Assembly: GCA_946541575.1 (NCBI GenBank)
Contig: CAMNJQ010000039.1
Location: 1-33,831, forward strand
Source: an uncultured Clostridium sp.
GTDB lineage: Bacteria; Bacillota_I; Bacilli_A; RF39; UBA660
Direction of reading: 5' to 3'
DNA length: 33,831 bases
The notes under the pieces are model-generated. The model was given only the letters and a program-made list of their open reading frames with translations. It did no database searches and was not told where the DNA came from. Every line of letters starts with the position of its first letter. Within the stretch, counting starts at the first letter, position 1. The translations under genes were made by a program, and so were the position numbers. Below are positions 7,622 through 16,361 of this stretch, in pieces.

Positions 7622-9938
7622 CATTTGTCTTGTTCTCACCATTTTCAGTTTGAGTATTATCAGTTGTATTATCATTAGGCTTGTTATCAGTCTTATTATC
7701 ATCAGTTTTGTTGTCATCAGCCTTATTGTCGTCAGTTTTGTTATCATCAGTCTTATTATCGTCAGTCTTATTATCGTCAGTCTTGTTATCGTCAGGCTTG
7801 TTGTCGTCAGGCTTGTTGTCATCAGTCTTATTATCATCAGTCTTATTATCATCATCTTTAACTTCAGCCTTAGCTTTAGCCATAGTTATTACTAAAGTTT
7901 TATTTTTACTTAAAATATCTTTAACACTAGTTTTTGCTTCAATAGATTGTTTTAGAATTAATCCTGGAATTTCTTCAGATTCCTCATATTCATAGTTTAT
8001 ATCAATAGTATTAGATATTGAATTCTTCCATGTAGTAACATTACTTTTACTTTTACCAACAAAATTAGGTAACTGACATAATGCATTTGTAGTATCTTTA
8101 GTACAATCTACTTTCTCATCAGAGTTATCAGCATTTGATTTAACAACTTGTACTGTAACTGTCTTATCAGGAATTAAATCAATTCTTTTACTTTCTGGAT
8201 AGTTTTGAGAAATGACTGTTCCAGTAGCACCGCCACTAGTTACATATTCAACTTTTAATTTAACACCATTATTCTTTGCCCAGCTATCTGCAGCATCTTC
8301 TTTCATTCCAACTAAATTACTCAATAATTTATATTTTTCAGTACCAGAATAACCTTTACCAACTACTTTAGTTTCATAATTTTCGTTAATAGTGTAGGTG
8401 AAAGTTTTAATTAATTCTTTTTTAGACCCATTTAGATTATCTTTCATAGCTTTCTTAACTGCTGTTAAACTTTTTTGATTTAATATATAATCCCAAAGAA
8501 CAAGCTTACTTCTTTCATCATATATCATTTGACCAGTACCATCAAGATATAATTTTTCAATAGATATAACAGAATCACTTGCAGAAGAAATCATAACATC
8601 TTTTGCTATATTGTAGAATGAGAATATTGTTGATTCACTCATATTTGTATCAATATTTTTAGAAATAACTTCTAATAATTTTTTTAAATCATTTATACTT
8701 GAGAAACTTTTCATTTTATTTAATACTGCTTGAATTACTTCTTGTTGATGTGCACTTCTAATAAAGTCATCTCTATAACCTTGAGTCCATTCTTTACTAC
8801 AATATTGACTATTGTTCTTTCTGTTTCTTGAATAGGCTAGTGCTTGTTCACCATTTAATGTTTGATGTCCTTCTCTTATATAAACCATATGGTCTCCAAA
8901 TCTTCTTTTACTATCTTGTTCACATAGATTATAAGGAACATCTATTTCAACTCCTCCAAGAGTATCTACTAAATCTACAACACCAGTGAAGTTTATTTTC
9001 ATAAAGTAATCAATCTTAATATCTAAGAAATTTTGAATAGTGTTTATAACACATTTAGTACCACTAGCAGCAGAGTGAGTAATCTTATTCTCAACATTAT
9101 TCATACAAGTAATAGGAACATAACTATCTCTTGGTATACTAAGCATAGTAGCATTCATTGTTGAAGGATTAAAAGTTACTACTATAAGTGAATCACCATT
9201 AAATGAATCTGCATTTTGTAATCCATCAATAGTAGAATCTATTCCAATCAATAAAATAGTAAATGGTTCACTAATATCTTTAGAACTTCCACTTAAATGA
9301 ACTTCTTCTTTAGTAGTTTCTTTTTGAGTAGTATCAACTATTTTTATTCTTTGTCCAATATCTTCATATCCTTCACGAGTACCAAATACATCAACATAAT
9401 TAGTAGGTAAGAAGATATAATCAACTTCTTTACTATATAAAGCATTTATTGCTTCAGTATAACTTTCATAAGTAACTAAAGTATTATTTTTCTCTAAATC
9501 ATACTTATTGACCATTTCTTGTGATAATTCTTGTCCATTTCCTTCAATACTTACACCAATTTTATGATCTTTTAGTTTAGATAAGTCTTCATTATTCTTA
9601 TCACTTAGTGATACAAGACTAGTAGAAATAATAACTACTTTATCAAAATTAGAGAATAGGGAATATATATCATTTAAATTATATCCAATGTATCCAAATA
9701 AAAGAGTAAATAAAATTAATAAAGTAGAATAAATATACTTTCTTTTCTTTTTTCTTTTTCCAAAGAAAAGTTTCCATAAAATAGTTAAGTCTATTATGAC
9801 AATAACAGCAATGATTACATATCTTAAAAATGTTTCTATTTTATCAAATAATAAGATAGAATGTATTAAATATATAGAAACTATAATAAAAATTATAGCG
9901 AATAAACTACTATAATGAAATTTAATTTTTTTCTTCAT
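7611..9938 (-). CDS. LCP-family protein with PASTA-like domains and DDNK repeat tail
   Basis: 775 residues. There are three membrane helices at about 11-31, 39-58 and 68-88. A periplasmic-binding-like segment covers about 100-205 (HKIGVSIEGNG, then ALYSKEVDYIFLP). A LytR-CpsA-Psr domain covers about 225-440, with the hallmark LSIPRDSYVPI and an Arg-rich active-site part (EGHQTLNGEQALAYSRNR, then RDDFIRSAHQQ). Two PASTA-like domains follow at about 550-690, and the tail has eleven DDNK(T/P/A) repeats. LCP enzymes attach polymers such as teichoic acid or capsule to peptidoglycan, and PASTA domains bind wall fragments. It is the last gene of a three-gene operon with the autolysin and the cohesin-like protein. 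GGAGGG just before the ATG supports the start. Confidence 0.92.
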   Translation of the reverse strand: MKKKIKFHYSSLFAIIFIIVSIYLIHSILLFDKIETFLRYVIIAVIVIIDLTILWKLFFGKRKKKRKYIYSTLLILFTLLFGYIGYNLNDIYSLFSNFDKVVIISTSLVSLSDKNNEDLSKLKDHKIGVSIEGNGQELSQEMVNKYDLEKNNTLVTYESYTEAINALYSKEVDYIFLPTNYVDVFGTREGYEDIGQRIKIVDTTQKETTKEEVHLSGSSKDISEPFTILLIGIDSTIDGLQNADSFNGDSLIVVTFNPSTMNATMLSIPRDSYVPITCMNNVENKITHSAASGTKCVINTIQNFLDIKIDYFMKINFTGVVDLVDTLGGVEIDVPYNLCEQDSKRRFGDHMVYIREGHQTLNGEQALAYSRNRKNNSQYCSKEWTQGYRDDFIRSAHQQEVIQAVLNKMKSFSSINDLKKLLEVISKNIDTNMSESTIFSFYNIAKDVMISSASDSVISIEKLYLDGTGQMIYDERSKLVLWDYILNQKSLTAVKKAMKDNLNGSKKELIKTFTYTINENYETKVVGKGYSGTEKYKLLSNLVGMKEDAADSWAKNNGVKLKVEYVTSGGATGTVISQNYPESKRIDLIPDKTVTVQVVKSNADNSDEKVDCTKDTTNALCQLPNFVGKSKSNVTTWKNSISNTIDINYEYEESEEIPGLILKQSIEAKTSVKDILSKNKTLVITMAKAKAEVKDDDNKTDDNKTDDNKPDDNKPDDNKTDDNKTDDNKTDDNKTDDNKADDNKTDDNKTDNKPNDNTTDNTQTENGENKTNENG
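7689..7853 (-). repeat. Eleven tandem 15-bp units coding DDNK(T/P/A)
   Basis: Eleven five-residue units, residues 696-750 of the LCP protein. The units differ mainly at the fifth residue (Thr, Pro or Ala) and at synonymous positions. The copy number is likely to vary between strains. It is low-complexity and acidic, a plausible spacer through the wall. Confidence 0.9.
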
Positions 9939-9961
9939 AGACCCTCCAATAAAAAAGAAGA

Positions 9962-11371
9962 TTATTTCTTTTTCTTTCTTGAAATATCTTCTTCCATTTT
10001 ATCATCTTTTTCATCGTTTGAATCAACTTCTTTATCATTTTCTAGTATTTTTTCATTATTTGTATCATTAATTCTTCTTCTTTTACTATTTTTTACTTTC
10101 TTTTTCTTTTTTATACATGAAACTAGAATAGCTAAATAAGTAATTATTAATAAAGTACCTAAGCCAATAATTATATAGATATAATTTTCATTTTCGCATT
10201 TCAAATTATCTATTTTAGTAAGAAGTGAAGAATTAAATATTTGAATAGTGTTTTCCTTTGGATTATATTGATATAAATTCTTTTCTCCGGTACTGATATT
10301 AGTTGCTCCAACTAAATAATAATTATTTTCATCTTCACTTTCATAAGCTTTAATTTCTTCATCGTTTATTTTAATTGATGTTTCTTTATATCCTTCTGGT
10401 ATTTCATCAACACTTGCTTCAGTAATAATTATTGATTCAAATGCATATTCTTTATATTTTTTATAATTACCATTATCATAAATGTATAAATTAATAGTTC
10501 CATCTTCATCTTTAAGACCAACTAGAGTAGTATTAGTAACATTATTTATAAATGCTGGTATATCTTCTTCATTTATTTTTACAACTGTTTCTTCATAATT
10601 ACTATTAGGTTTTTCAATTTGTTCTTTTTTTCTAACAACACTATAATTTTTACCATCAACTTCAACAACTATTGGAGTAAGTTCTTTAACAGTAACGTTA
10701 ATAACATAAGTTTTACTACTACCATTTTGTGCAGTTACAATTACATCTATTTTATTTAATCCTTCAACTAAATCATGACTACCAAGACCTGTAACAGTTG
10801 ATTTAGAATCTTCTTTTGTACCAGTTACATTAATATTTCTAATATCATTTTCAACTGATAGGGAATACTCTAAAGTATTTTTATTAAATTGAGGTTCTAA
10901 GTTATAACCATCAATACCTAATTTAGATAAATAATTATTCTTACTATAGCTTGATTCTAGTTGAGACTGAGTTATTATTGAAATACTTTTTGATGTAGTA
11001 CCATTAAATGAAAAGTTATTTGCATTCCAATCAACCGCTTCATAAATATTAAAGTTTACATTTGCTGTTCCACTAGCTTTAGCTCTAAATTTAAAAGTAT
11101 AGCTAACAGATTTTTTAGTTCCATCAAATACAGGTGCTGCATTTAATGTTCCACTTAATAGAGTAAGTTTACTCTCATCATATCCAAAATTATATCTCAA
11201 ACTTCCAAGATACTCACCAGATGATAATGTAACTGTATATGTAACAGTATTACCAACTACAACTTTATTTGAATTAGAACTTATAGTAACTTTAAGTGAT
11301 GCTGCATTAACTATAAGAGAAGTAGTAAAAAACATCACTAAAGTTACTACAAAATATAATATTTTTTTCAT
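9962..11371 (-). CDS. Membrane-anchored cohesin-like surface protein
   Basis: 469 residues. A signal peptide (about 1-24) is followed by a cohesin-like beta domain (about 25-140; VVVGNTVTYTVTLS, RYNFGYDESKLTLLSG, SYTFKFRAKASGTANVNF). A cadherin-like beta-sandwich domain (about 150-230) has LSKLGIDGYNLEPQFNKNT and ends VTAQNGSSKTYVINV. Next is an extracellular region with repeated SV.E/YKET...IN.E motifs. One membrane helix lies at about 395-417, followed by a highly charged, lysine-rich cytoplasmic tail. It probably displays the cohesin-like domain outside the cell. I chose ATG 11371 because AGGAGG is 8 bases upstream. The TTG at 11377 would be only 2 bases from it. The binding site overlaps the stop codon of the upstream autolysin gene, so translation is probably coupled. 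Confidence 0.82.
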   Translation of the reverse strand: MKKILYFVVTLVMFFTTSLIVNAASLKVTISSNSNKVVVGNTVTYTVTLSSGEYLGSLRYNFGYDESKLTLLSGTLNAAPVFDGTKKSVSYTFKFRAKASGTANVNFNIYEAVDWNANNFSFNGTTSKSISIITQSQLESSYSKNNYLSKLGIDGYNLEPQFNKNTLEYSLSVENDIRNINVTGTKEDSKSTVTGLGSHDLVEGLNKIDVIVTAQNGSSKTYVINVTVKELTPIVVEVDGKNYSVVRKKEQIEKPNSNYEETVVKINEEDIPAFINNVTNTTLVGLKDEDGTINLYIYDNGNYKKYKEYAFESIIITEASVDEIPEGYKETSIKINDEEIKAYESEDENNYYLVGATNISTGEKNLYQYNPKENTIQIFNSSLLTKIDNLKCENENYIYIIIGLGTLLIITYLAILVSCIKKKKKVKNSKRRRINDTNNEKILENDKEVDSNDEKDDKMEEDISRKKKK

Positions 11372-11383
11372 TTTCAAAACCTC

Positions 11384-13570
11384 CTAACCTTGACTTATAT
11401 AATTTACACTTAATAAGTGTTTTTGAATTAATAATATATCAACAACAGTTATTTTTGAATCTTTATTAACATCAGCAGCAGATAAGAATGCTCCAGTTAA
11501 TTTTGTATATCCAAGAATATGTTTTTGTACAAATAATAAATCTGTAACAGTAATTGATCCAGTTCCATCTACATCACCATAAATAACGACTTCTACAGTT
11601 TTTGAATTACCATTATTTGATAATGTAACCTTATCACCTGTAACTATTGTACCTTGATTTTTAGTATTATTATTTCTATCTTTAACATTTACTGAAATAG
11701 TATTATTAGATTTAGTCATATTATTAATAACATTACTTACACTTGTTCCTAAAGTAACTTTTGAAATATAGCTACCTGAATAATTATAGGAAGATCCTTT
11801 TATAACATCATCCAAGTTAACACTAGGAGTAGGTGTATTATCTATTGGTGTAGTTGATGGAGTTGGTTCTTCTTCCTTTTTATCATTATTTTTAGGTTCT
11901 TCTATAGGAGTAGTTTTAGGTTCTTCTTTAGGTACAGTAGGTGTAGGAACAGGTGTAGGTTTTGGAGTACGGATAATATTAATAGTATAAGTACGAACAC
12001 TTCCATTTTGAGCAGTAACACTTACTTTTAAAACACTATTATCTTGTGTTAAAGAAATATCACCAATTCCACTTATTTTTGCACTAATTACAACTGGTGT
12101 TGCACTAATATTAACTGATTCAGCATAAGAAATATTTACAGTATATTCTAAGTTATCAGTATTGAAGTTTGTTACTAAAGCACCATTTACTTTAAGTTCT
12201 TTTAACCAGTTATTTGGATTTCCTAAACTAGGAAGAGTAGTTGATGCTGGCATTCCATTAAATACAGGTATTGCAAATACAAAGTCTTTTTCAATTATAT
12301 TTGCAGATTTATAAGTATTATATGTAGATCTAGCAGGGGAAACTAATGCACTTATATTAGTTGTATATTGATGCCAAATTCCTTTAGTAGCAGTATTTGC
12401 TAAATTAAATTTTTGATAATATGAAGTATATTGTCCACAATTAACATAGTTTTTTGAAATAATAGTAGATCCATTTACAATTGCTTTTTCTGGACTATCC
12501 CATCCAGCATTTTTTGCATATTGTAATGATTTTAATTTAGGGTTTGAAGATGAACTAGCACCTATATTATAGAAGTTATAATAATTACTATAATTTACAC
12601 CATCAGCTAAAACTCCAGCTTTTCCATTTGTACAAATATTAGTATTAGATGTACCAACTTCTTGTCTAGCTAAAGAAGCAAGATAAATAGGTGATACATG
12701 AGATACTTCAGCAGCTTTTATAAATAGATTAGAAAATTGCTTTAGAAACTCTGAAGATAAAGTTATCTTAACCATATCCTCTGTTTGATATGATGGATAG
12801 TAAAACATCTCTTCAAACATGAATATTTGCTTTTCATCTAAGAAGTTTCTTGGATCCATATAATATTCAATTGTTTGTCTATTAGCTTGAAACCAATAAG
12901 AACCATCATGAGGTATAAATTTATTAGCAAGATGATCATAATCAGCTAAAGCGGTTGATAAATAACCTTCATATCCATTTTGTGCATAAGTAGGATTTAC
13001 ATTCATTAAACTTGTACCAGATTGATCTTCTTGATTTAAAGCATCTAACCAACTATATTTTGAAGGAATTCCTTTAAATATCCATGATGGATGTATTTTA
13101 TGTAAAGCTCTTAATTTAACTTTATAATCTTCAGGAAAGCCTTGAGAAGTAAGATATGCTTCAAACTCTTCATCTGTCATCTTAGACATTTTCTCACCAT
13201 CTACAGATAATTTGTTTTTTTCTTCTTCTTTCTTTTGCATTTCTTTTATTTCTTCTTCTGTTAATTCTTTTTCAACTATATCAGTAACATAAGTAGAACA
13301 TACATATCCAGTAGTAAGAGTATCATTAGTTTTTATCTTAATCCATTTATCATCACACCCATTACCACTATTTTCATAAGAAAGAATAGTAACTACAGAC
13401 TTATAATATGCAAGTCCAATTTTATCATAATTAGTACCAGGACCACTTCTAATTCTAAGATTTAAATCAGCAGAAACTACCCCAGTAGTAATTTTCTCAG
13501 CATTTACAAACGCTGGAAGTAAAAGTATTAAAGTAGAAAACATTATAAAATAGTAATTTATTTTTTTCAT
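11384..13570 (-). CDS. Dockerin-tagged SH3b/glucosaminidase autolysin
   Basis: 728 residues. A signal peptide (1-24) is followed by a bacterial SH3 domain (about 27-97; LNLRIRSGPGTNYDKIG) and a charged helix. An N-acetylglucosaminidase-like hydrolase covers about 150-440; ARQEVGTS, with likely catalytic Glu304, is followed by YNFYNIGASS and the tail WHQYTTNI. A cadherin-like sandwich (455-535), a Pro/Thr/Glu linker (536-590) and an X-module-like beta domain (600-664) lead to a C-terminal dockerin (665-728). The dockerin has two calcium loops, DVDGTGSITVTD and DVNKDSKITVVD. The enzyme should cut wall glycan strands. The dockerin predicts docking to a cohesin, and the next gene encodes one. The start is ATG 13570, 5 bases after GGAGG. 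A start farther upstream (13594) would have its codons across that site. Confidence 0.92.
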   Translation of the reverse strand: MKKINYYFIMFSTLILLLPAFVNAEKITTGVVSADLNLRIRSGPGTNYDKIGLAYYKSVVTILSYENSGNGCDDKWIKIKTNDTLTTGYVCSTYVTDIVEKELTEEEIKEMQKKEEEKNKLSVDGEKMSKMTDEEFEAYLTSQGFPEDYKVKLRALHKIHPSWIFKGIPSKYSWLDALNQEDQSGTSLMNVNPTYAQNGYEGYLSTALADYDHLANKFIPHDGSYWFQANRQTIEYYMDPRNFLDEKQIFMFEEMFYYPSYQTEDMVKITLSSEFLKQFSNLFIKAAEVSHVSPIYLASLARQEVGTSNTNICTNGKAGVLADGVNYSNYYNFYNIGASSSSNPKLKSLQYAKNAGWDSPEKAIVNGSTIISKNYVNCGQYTSYYQKFNLANTATKGIWHQYTTNISALVSPARSTYNTYKSANIIEKDFVFAIPVFNGMPASTTLPSLGNPNNWLKELKVNGALVTNFNTDNLEYTVNISYAESVNISATPVVISAKISGIGDISLTQDNSVLKVSVTAQNGSVRTYTINIIRTPKPTPVPTPTVPKEEPKTTPIEEPKNNDKKEEEPTPSTTPIDNTPTPSVNLDDVIKGSSYNYSGSYISKVTLGTSVSNVINNMTKSNNTISVNVKDRNNNTKNQGTIVTGDKVTLSNNGNSKTVEVVIYGDVDGTGSITVTDLLFVQKHILGYTKLTGAFLSAADVNKDSKITVVDILLIQKHLLSVNYISQG
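11387..11578 (-). other. Dockerin domain coding segment
   Basis: Residues 665-728 hold two F-hand-like repeats. Calcium ligands of repeat 1 are D666, D668, T670, S672 and D677. Those of repeat 2 are D700, N702, D704, K706 and D711, so one ligand position of repeat 2 is a lysine. The segment between them (HILGYTKLTGAFLSAA) is typical of type I dockerins. Confidence 0.88.
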
Positions 13571-13595
13571 ATCCACCTCCATTATACTTAACAAA

Positions 13596-13625
13596 ATTAT
13601 ACAATATTTGACTTTCTAAAGTCTA
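13596..13625 (-). promoter_or_regulatory. Promoter of the autolysin/cohesin/LCP operon
   Basis: On the minus strand, TAGACT (13625-13620), an 18-bp spacer and TATAAT (13601-13596). A second TATAAT (13586-13581) is too close to the ribosome binding site to be used. Confidence 0.6.
13610..13623. promoter_or_regulatory. Palindrome GACTTT-CT-AAAGTC over the -35
   Basis: A perfect 6-bp inverted repeat with a 2-bp centre. It overlaps the -35 and spacer of the operon promoter. It could be an operator, but no regulator is identified. Confidence 0.4.
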
Positions 13626-13741
13626 CATTTAGGCCTTATATTTAAAGATAAGTAATAAATAATATACATTTGTTTACACTTAAACAAAGAAAGCTTCTTT
13701 TTATCAAAAATGCAAATAATATTAAAAAAATATAAAAATAA

Positions 13742-13750
13742 TGGTAGAAT
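13742..13750 (+). promoter_or_regulatory. Extended -10 promoter of the glycan genes
   Basis: TGGTAGAAT fits TGnTAnAAT. There is no good -35. The predicted start near 13757 gives a leader of about 87 nt that contains a 7-bp inverted repeat (13758-13764 with 13778-13784) and the 12-bp palindrome AGTTAATTAACT (13790-13801). Confidence 0.5.
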
Positions 13751-13843
13751 AGTCTTAAATAGTTAATTAATCAAAAAAACTATTGAAAAAGTTAATTAAC
13801 TGATGAATAATAAGCACTATATGTGGAAAAAGGAAGTTTAAAT

Positions 13844-14317
13844 ATGAAGAAGAAAGTACTTTTTATTTCTTCAACTGGAGGACATTTATCAGAGTTATTA
13901 AGATTATCTCCAATGTTTGAAAAATATGACTATTATATTATTACTGAAAAAACTAAATCTAATTTAAACCTTAAAAGTATATATCCTAATAGAGTAGGAT
14001 ATCTAGTTTACGGTACTAAAAGAAGATTTTTATCTTATCCATTCAAACTATTATTTAATTGTTTTAAAAGTCTTTATTATTTCTTAAAGATTAGACCTAA
14101 AGTAATTGTTACAACAGGAACTCATACAGCAGGACCAATGTGTTGTATTGCAAAACTATTTAGAAGTAAGGTTGTTTATATAGAAACTCTTGCAAATAGT
14201 AAAACAAAAACTGCTACAGGAAGATTAATTTATCATATTGCAGATTTATTTATTGTACAATGGGAAGAAATGCTTAAACTTTATCCAAAAGCAATTTATG
14301 GAGGTTGGATATACTAA
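13844..14317 (+). CDS. pssD: Alg14-like glycosyltransferase membrane subunit (PssD type)
   Basis: 157 residues. It begins MKKKVLFISSTGGHLSELLRL, the standard N-terminus of PssD/CpsF-type and Alg14-type proteins, which recruit the catalytic subunit to the membrane. Further family landmarks are VTTGTHTAGPMCCIAK and YIETLANSKTKTATGRLIY. The C-terminal QWEEMLKLYPKAIYGG is the usual ending. The start is ATG 13844, with AAGGAAG about 7 bases upstream. A GTG at 13823 would precede that site. The stop codon TAA shares one base with the ATG of the next gene. Together the two subunits should transfer a sugar to a lipid-linked intermediate of a surface polysaccharide. The sugar is not predictable. Confidence 0.9.
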   Translation: MKKKVLFISSTGGHLSELLRLSPMFEKYDYYIITEKTKSNLNLKSIYPNRVGYLVYGTKRRFLSYPFKLLFNCFKSLYYFLKIRPKVIVTTGTHTAGPMCCIAKLFRSKVVYIETLANSKTKTATGRLIYHIADLFIVQWEEMLKLYPKAIYGGWIY

Positions 14318-14796
14318 TGATATTTGTAACACTGGGAACAAATGATGAAAGTTTTGAAAGATTATTAAAAGCAATAGATAAAGAAATTGAAAAGAAAACA
14401 ATTAAAGAAAAAGTAATTGTCCAAGCAGGTTGTACTAAATATTCCAGTAAGAATATGGAAATATTAGATTTAGTATCAAGAGAAGAATTTGATAGATTAA
14501 TAAGTGAATGTGATTTATTAATTACTCATGGTGGAGTAGGAAGTATTTTAACAGGAATAAATCATGGTAAAAAAGTAATTGCTGTTCCACGACTTGCTAG
14601 ATATAACGAACATGGAAATGATCACCAATTACAAATAGTTGAAAAATTTGGCGAAAAAAAATATATCTTAGTAGTAAAAGATATGAATAAGCTAGGAAAA
14701 ATTATTGAAAAAGCAAAAGATTTCAAACCAAGAAAATTTGAAAGTAACACTCAAAATATAATAAATATAGTCGAAAACTTTATTGACAATTTATAG
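14317..14796 (+). CDS. pssE: Alg13-like glycosyltransferase catalytic subunit (PssE type)
   Basis: 159 residues. It begins MIFVTLGTNDESFERLL, the nucleotide-sugar transferase fold of PssE/CpsG and Alg13. The acceptor/donor motif ECDLLITHGGVGSILTG is complete, followed by KKVIAVPRLARYNEHGNDHQ. It works as a dimer with the product of the preceding gene. Codons before ATG 14317 in the same frame overlap the ribosome binding site GGAGG (14300-14304), so they are not part of the protein. The 12-base spacing and the 1-base TAATG overlap suggest translation by re-initiation. Confidence 0.92.
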   Translation: MIFVTLGTNDESFERLLKAIDKEIEKKTIKEKVIVQAGCTKYSSKNMEILDLVSREEFDRLISECDLLITHGGVGSILTGINHGKKVIAVPRLARYNEHGNDHQLQIVEKFGEKKYILVVKDMNKLGKIIEKAKDFKPRKFESNTQNIINIVENFIDNL

Positions 14797-14804
14797 GAGC
14801 ATTT

Positions 14805-16268
14805 ATGAAAGAGAAAATTGAAAAAATAGATTATAAATATAAAATAACTATATTTACTTTTATTTTATTCTTAATAATAGAAGTTTTATCCCCAATAAGT
14901 GGAGATGATTGGAAAAGTTATGTTATTGGTAAATCTGGATTAGTAGAATGTTTTAAAAATATAAGTTTTAGAGATGGAAGAATAATAAGTGGATTTTTAG
15001 TTAATTTTCTATCTTATAACAAAATATTATTTGATATATCATTTGCATTTCTAATAAGTAGATTTGTTAAAATGTGTAATGATCTTCAAGGAGATGTTAA
15101 AACAAAATATTGCTATCTATATCCCTTAATTGGAATACTTGTAGTAAGTTCATTTATGTTTTCATATAACTACGTATCAATTACTTCTACAGTTACATAC
15201 ACTATACCAGCACTACTATTTATTTTCTATTTTTATGATTTAAATAATAGTGAAACAAATGTTTATAAAATTATTAAAAGATTTTTAATCTCAACATATA
15301 TTATTTTTTCATCTATTCATATGGCTATAATATTTTTTATAGCAAATTTAGTATATTTTGTATTATTCTCTTTAAAGAAAAAAAATATAATTAATTTTTC
15401 CTTAATTATATATAATTTTATTCTATTATTAATTAGCTTTTTTAATTTAGAAAATGGATTATTTGTAATGGATTTTAATAATTCACTAGGAAATATATCT
15501 TACATGATTGAAAATGTCTTCTCTAAAAATATAGTTTTGATAATAATTGGATCAATACCTATTAATTTATTCTTAAGTGAAAAGTTAAATAATAAAACTT
15601 ATGGAAGAGTAGTTATTGTATTATTTGATATTATTCTTGCCTTTTCTTTAAGTTATAATTTCTTCAACTATATACCATTTAATATTAATTTAGTATTAAA
15701 AAAATATAGTGGAATATTTGCTACAGAGAATTGGTATTATGTTTTTTACTTTTTAACATACATTATATTATATTTTATAAGTGTAAATTATTATTTAAAA
15801 AATAATAAGATAAAAAAATATATAAATATACTTAATATTTCTTCTATATTGATGTTAATATTTACATTATGCTCAAGTACCTTTGACTTAGGTAATATAG
15901 TATTAATTATGTTTTCTATTATAATAACAGTATGCATAATAACGAAAGAAACAAATATGGGAGTACATGTAAAAATAATAAGAGCATTAGCATTCTTATT
16001 AGTATTATTCTATGTATCAAGTTTTGCAGTAATTAAATATATTGATGTTAAAAGAGAAGAATATATTAAAGAACAATTAAATGATAACGTTACTAACATT
16101 GAAGTAAAAGCAAATCCTGTATATTTAGTATGGAGACATAATCCTACTGATTATTTTCAACATAATGATTTTAAAAACTATTATGAAATTCCAGAAAAAG
16201 ATACTATAGAAGTTAAATACTTTGGTGTATTTGAAAAAATTGAAAGAATAGTAAAAGATGATAAATAG
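14805..16268 (+). CDS. Polytopic membrane protein of a surface-glycan cluster (DUF6056/GT-C-like?)
   Basis: 487 residues with about ten or more membrane helices. After the first helix comes PISGDDWKSY, and then DGRIISGFLVNFLS. An acidic DD pair in the first outside loop plus a GR motif is what GT-C-type sugar transferases and DUF6056 proteins show, so a role in adding or exporting a sugar is possible but unproven. A soluble tail of about 70 residues (from about 415) contains YLVWRHNPTDYFQHNDF. The gene starts 9 bp after pssE, and its AGGAGC ribosome binding site overlaps the pssE stop, so it belongs to the same transcript. A strong terminator closes the operon. Confidence 0.65.
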   Translation: MKEKIEKIDYKYKITIFTFILFLIIEVLSPISGDDWKSYVIGKSGLVECFKNISFRDGRIISGFLVNFLSYNKILFDISFAFLISRFVKMCNDLQGDVKTKYCYLYPLIGILVVSSFMFSYNYVSITSTVTYTIPALLFIFYFYDLNNSETNVYKIIKRFLISTYIIFSSIHMAIIFFIANLVYFVLFSLKKKNIINFSLIIYNFILLLISFFNLENGLFVMDFNNSLGNISYMIENVFSKNIVLIIIGSIPINLFLSEKLNNKTYGRVVIVLFDIILAFSLSYNFFNYIPFNINLVLKKYSGIFATENWYYVFYFLTYIILYFISVNYYLKNNKIKKYINILNISSILMLIFTLCSSTFDLGNIVLIMFSIIITVCIITKETNMGVHVKIIRALAFLLVLFYVSSFAVIKYIDVKREEYIKEQLNDNVTNIEVKANPVYLVWRHNPTDYFQHNDFKNYYEIPEKDTIEVKYFGVFEKIERIVKDDK

Positions 16269-16293
16269 ATAGTGATAACTATCTATTTTTTTA
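16263..16293 (+). terminator. Terminator of the pssD-pssE operon
   Basis: A perfect 11-bp stem (16263-16273 with 16278-16288), a GATA loop and T7. The stop codon TAG (16266-16268) lies in the 5' arm. Confidence 0.9.
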
Positions 16294-16325
16294 CATAAAA
16301 GATAATATTCAAAATAATTATTATT

Positions 16326-16334
16326 TGTTATAAT
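16326..16334 (+). promoter_or_regulatory. Extended -10 promoter
   Basis: TGTTATAAT is a perfect extended -10. It is 28 bp before the GT2 gene. Confidence 0.65.
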
Positions 16335-16361
16335 AAAAATGATTATATAGGAAGTGAAGAA

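Noticed and set aside
7689-7853. Possible CRISPR array
   Set aside because: The repeats are tandem without unique spacers, 15 bp long and code for DDNK(T/P/A) in an intact gene.
7650-7995. Two + strand frames full of Leu/Ser/Val/Ile repeats
   Set aside because: They are the reverse side of the DDNK-coding repeats; the 15-bp period is in frame with the LCP gene, which has all family motifs.
13571-13594. Longer N-terminus of the autolysin (start at 13594)
   Set aside because: The extra codons run through the GGAGG ribosome binding site; the signal peptide starts at 13570.
13595-13843. A third small RNA between the autolysin and pssD
   Set aside because: A 7-bp hairpin (13669-13675 with 13682-13688) is present, but without the promoter, second hairpin and terminator seen at the other two loci.
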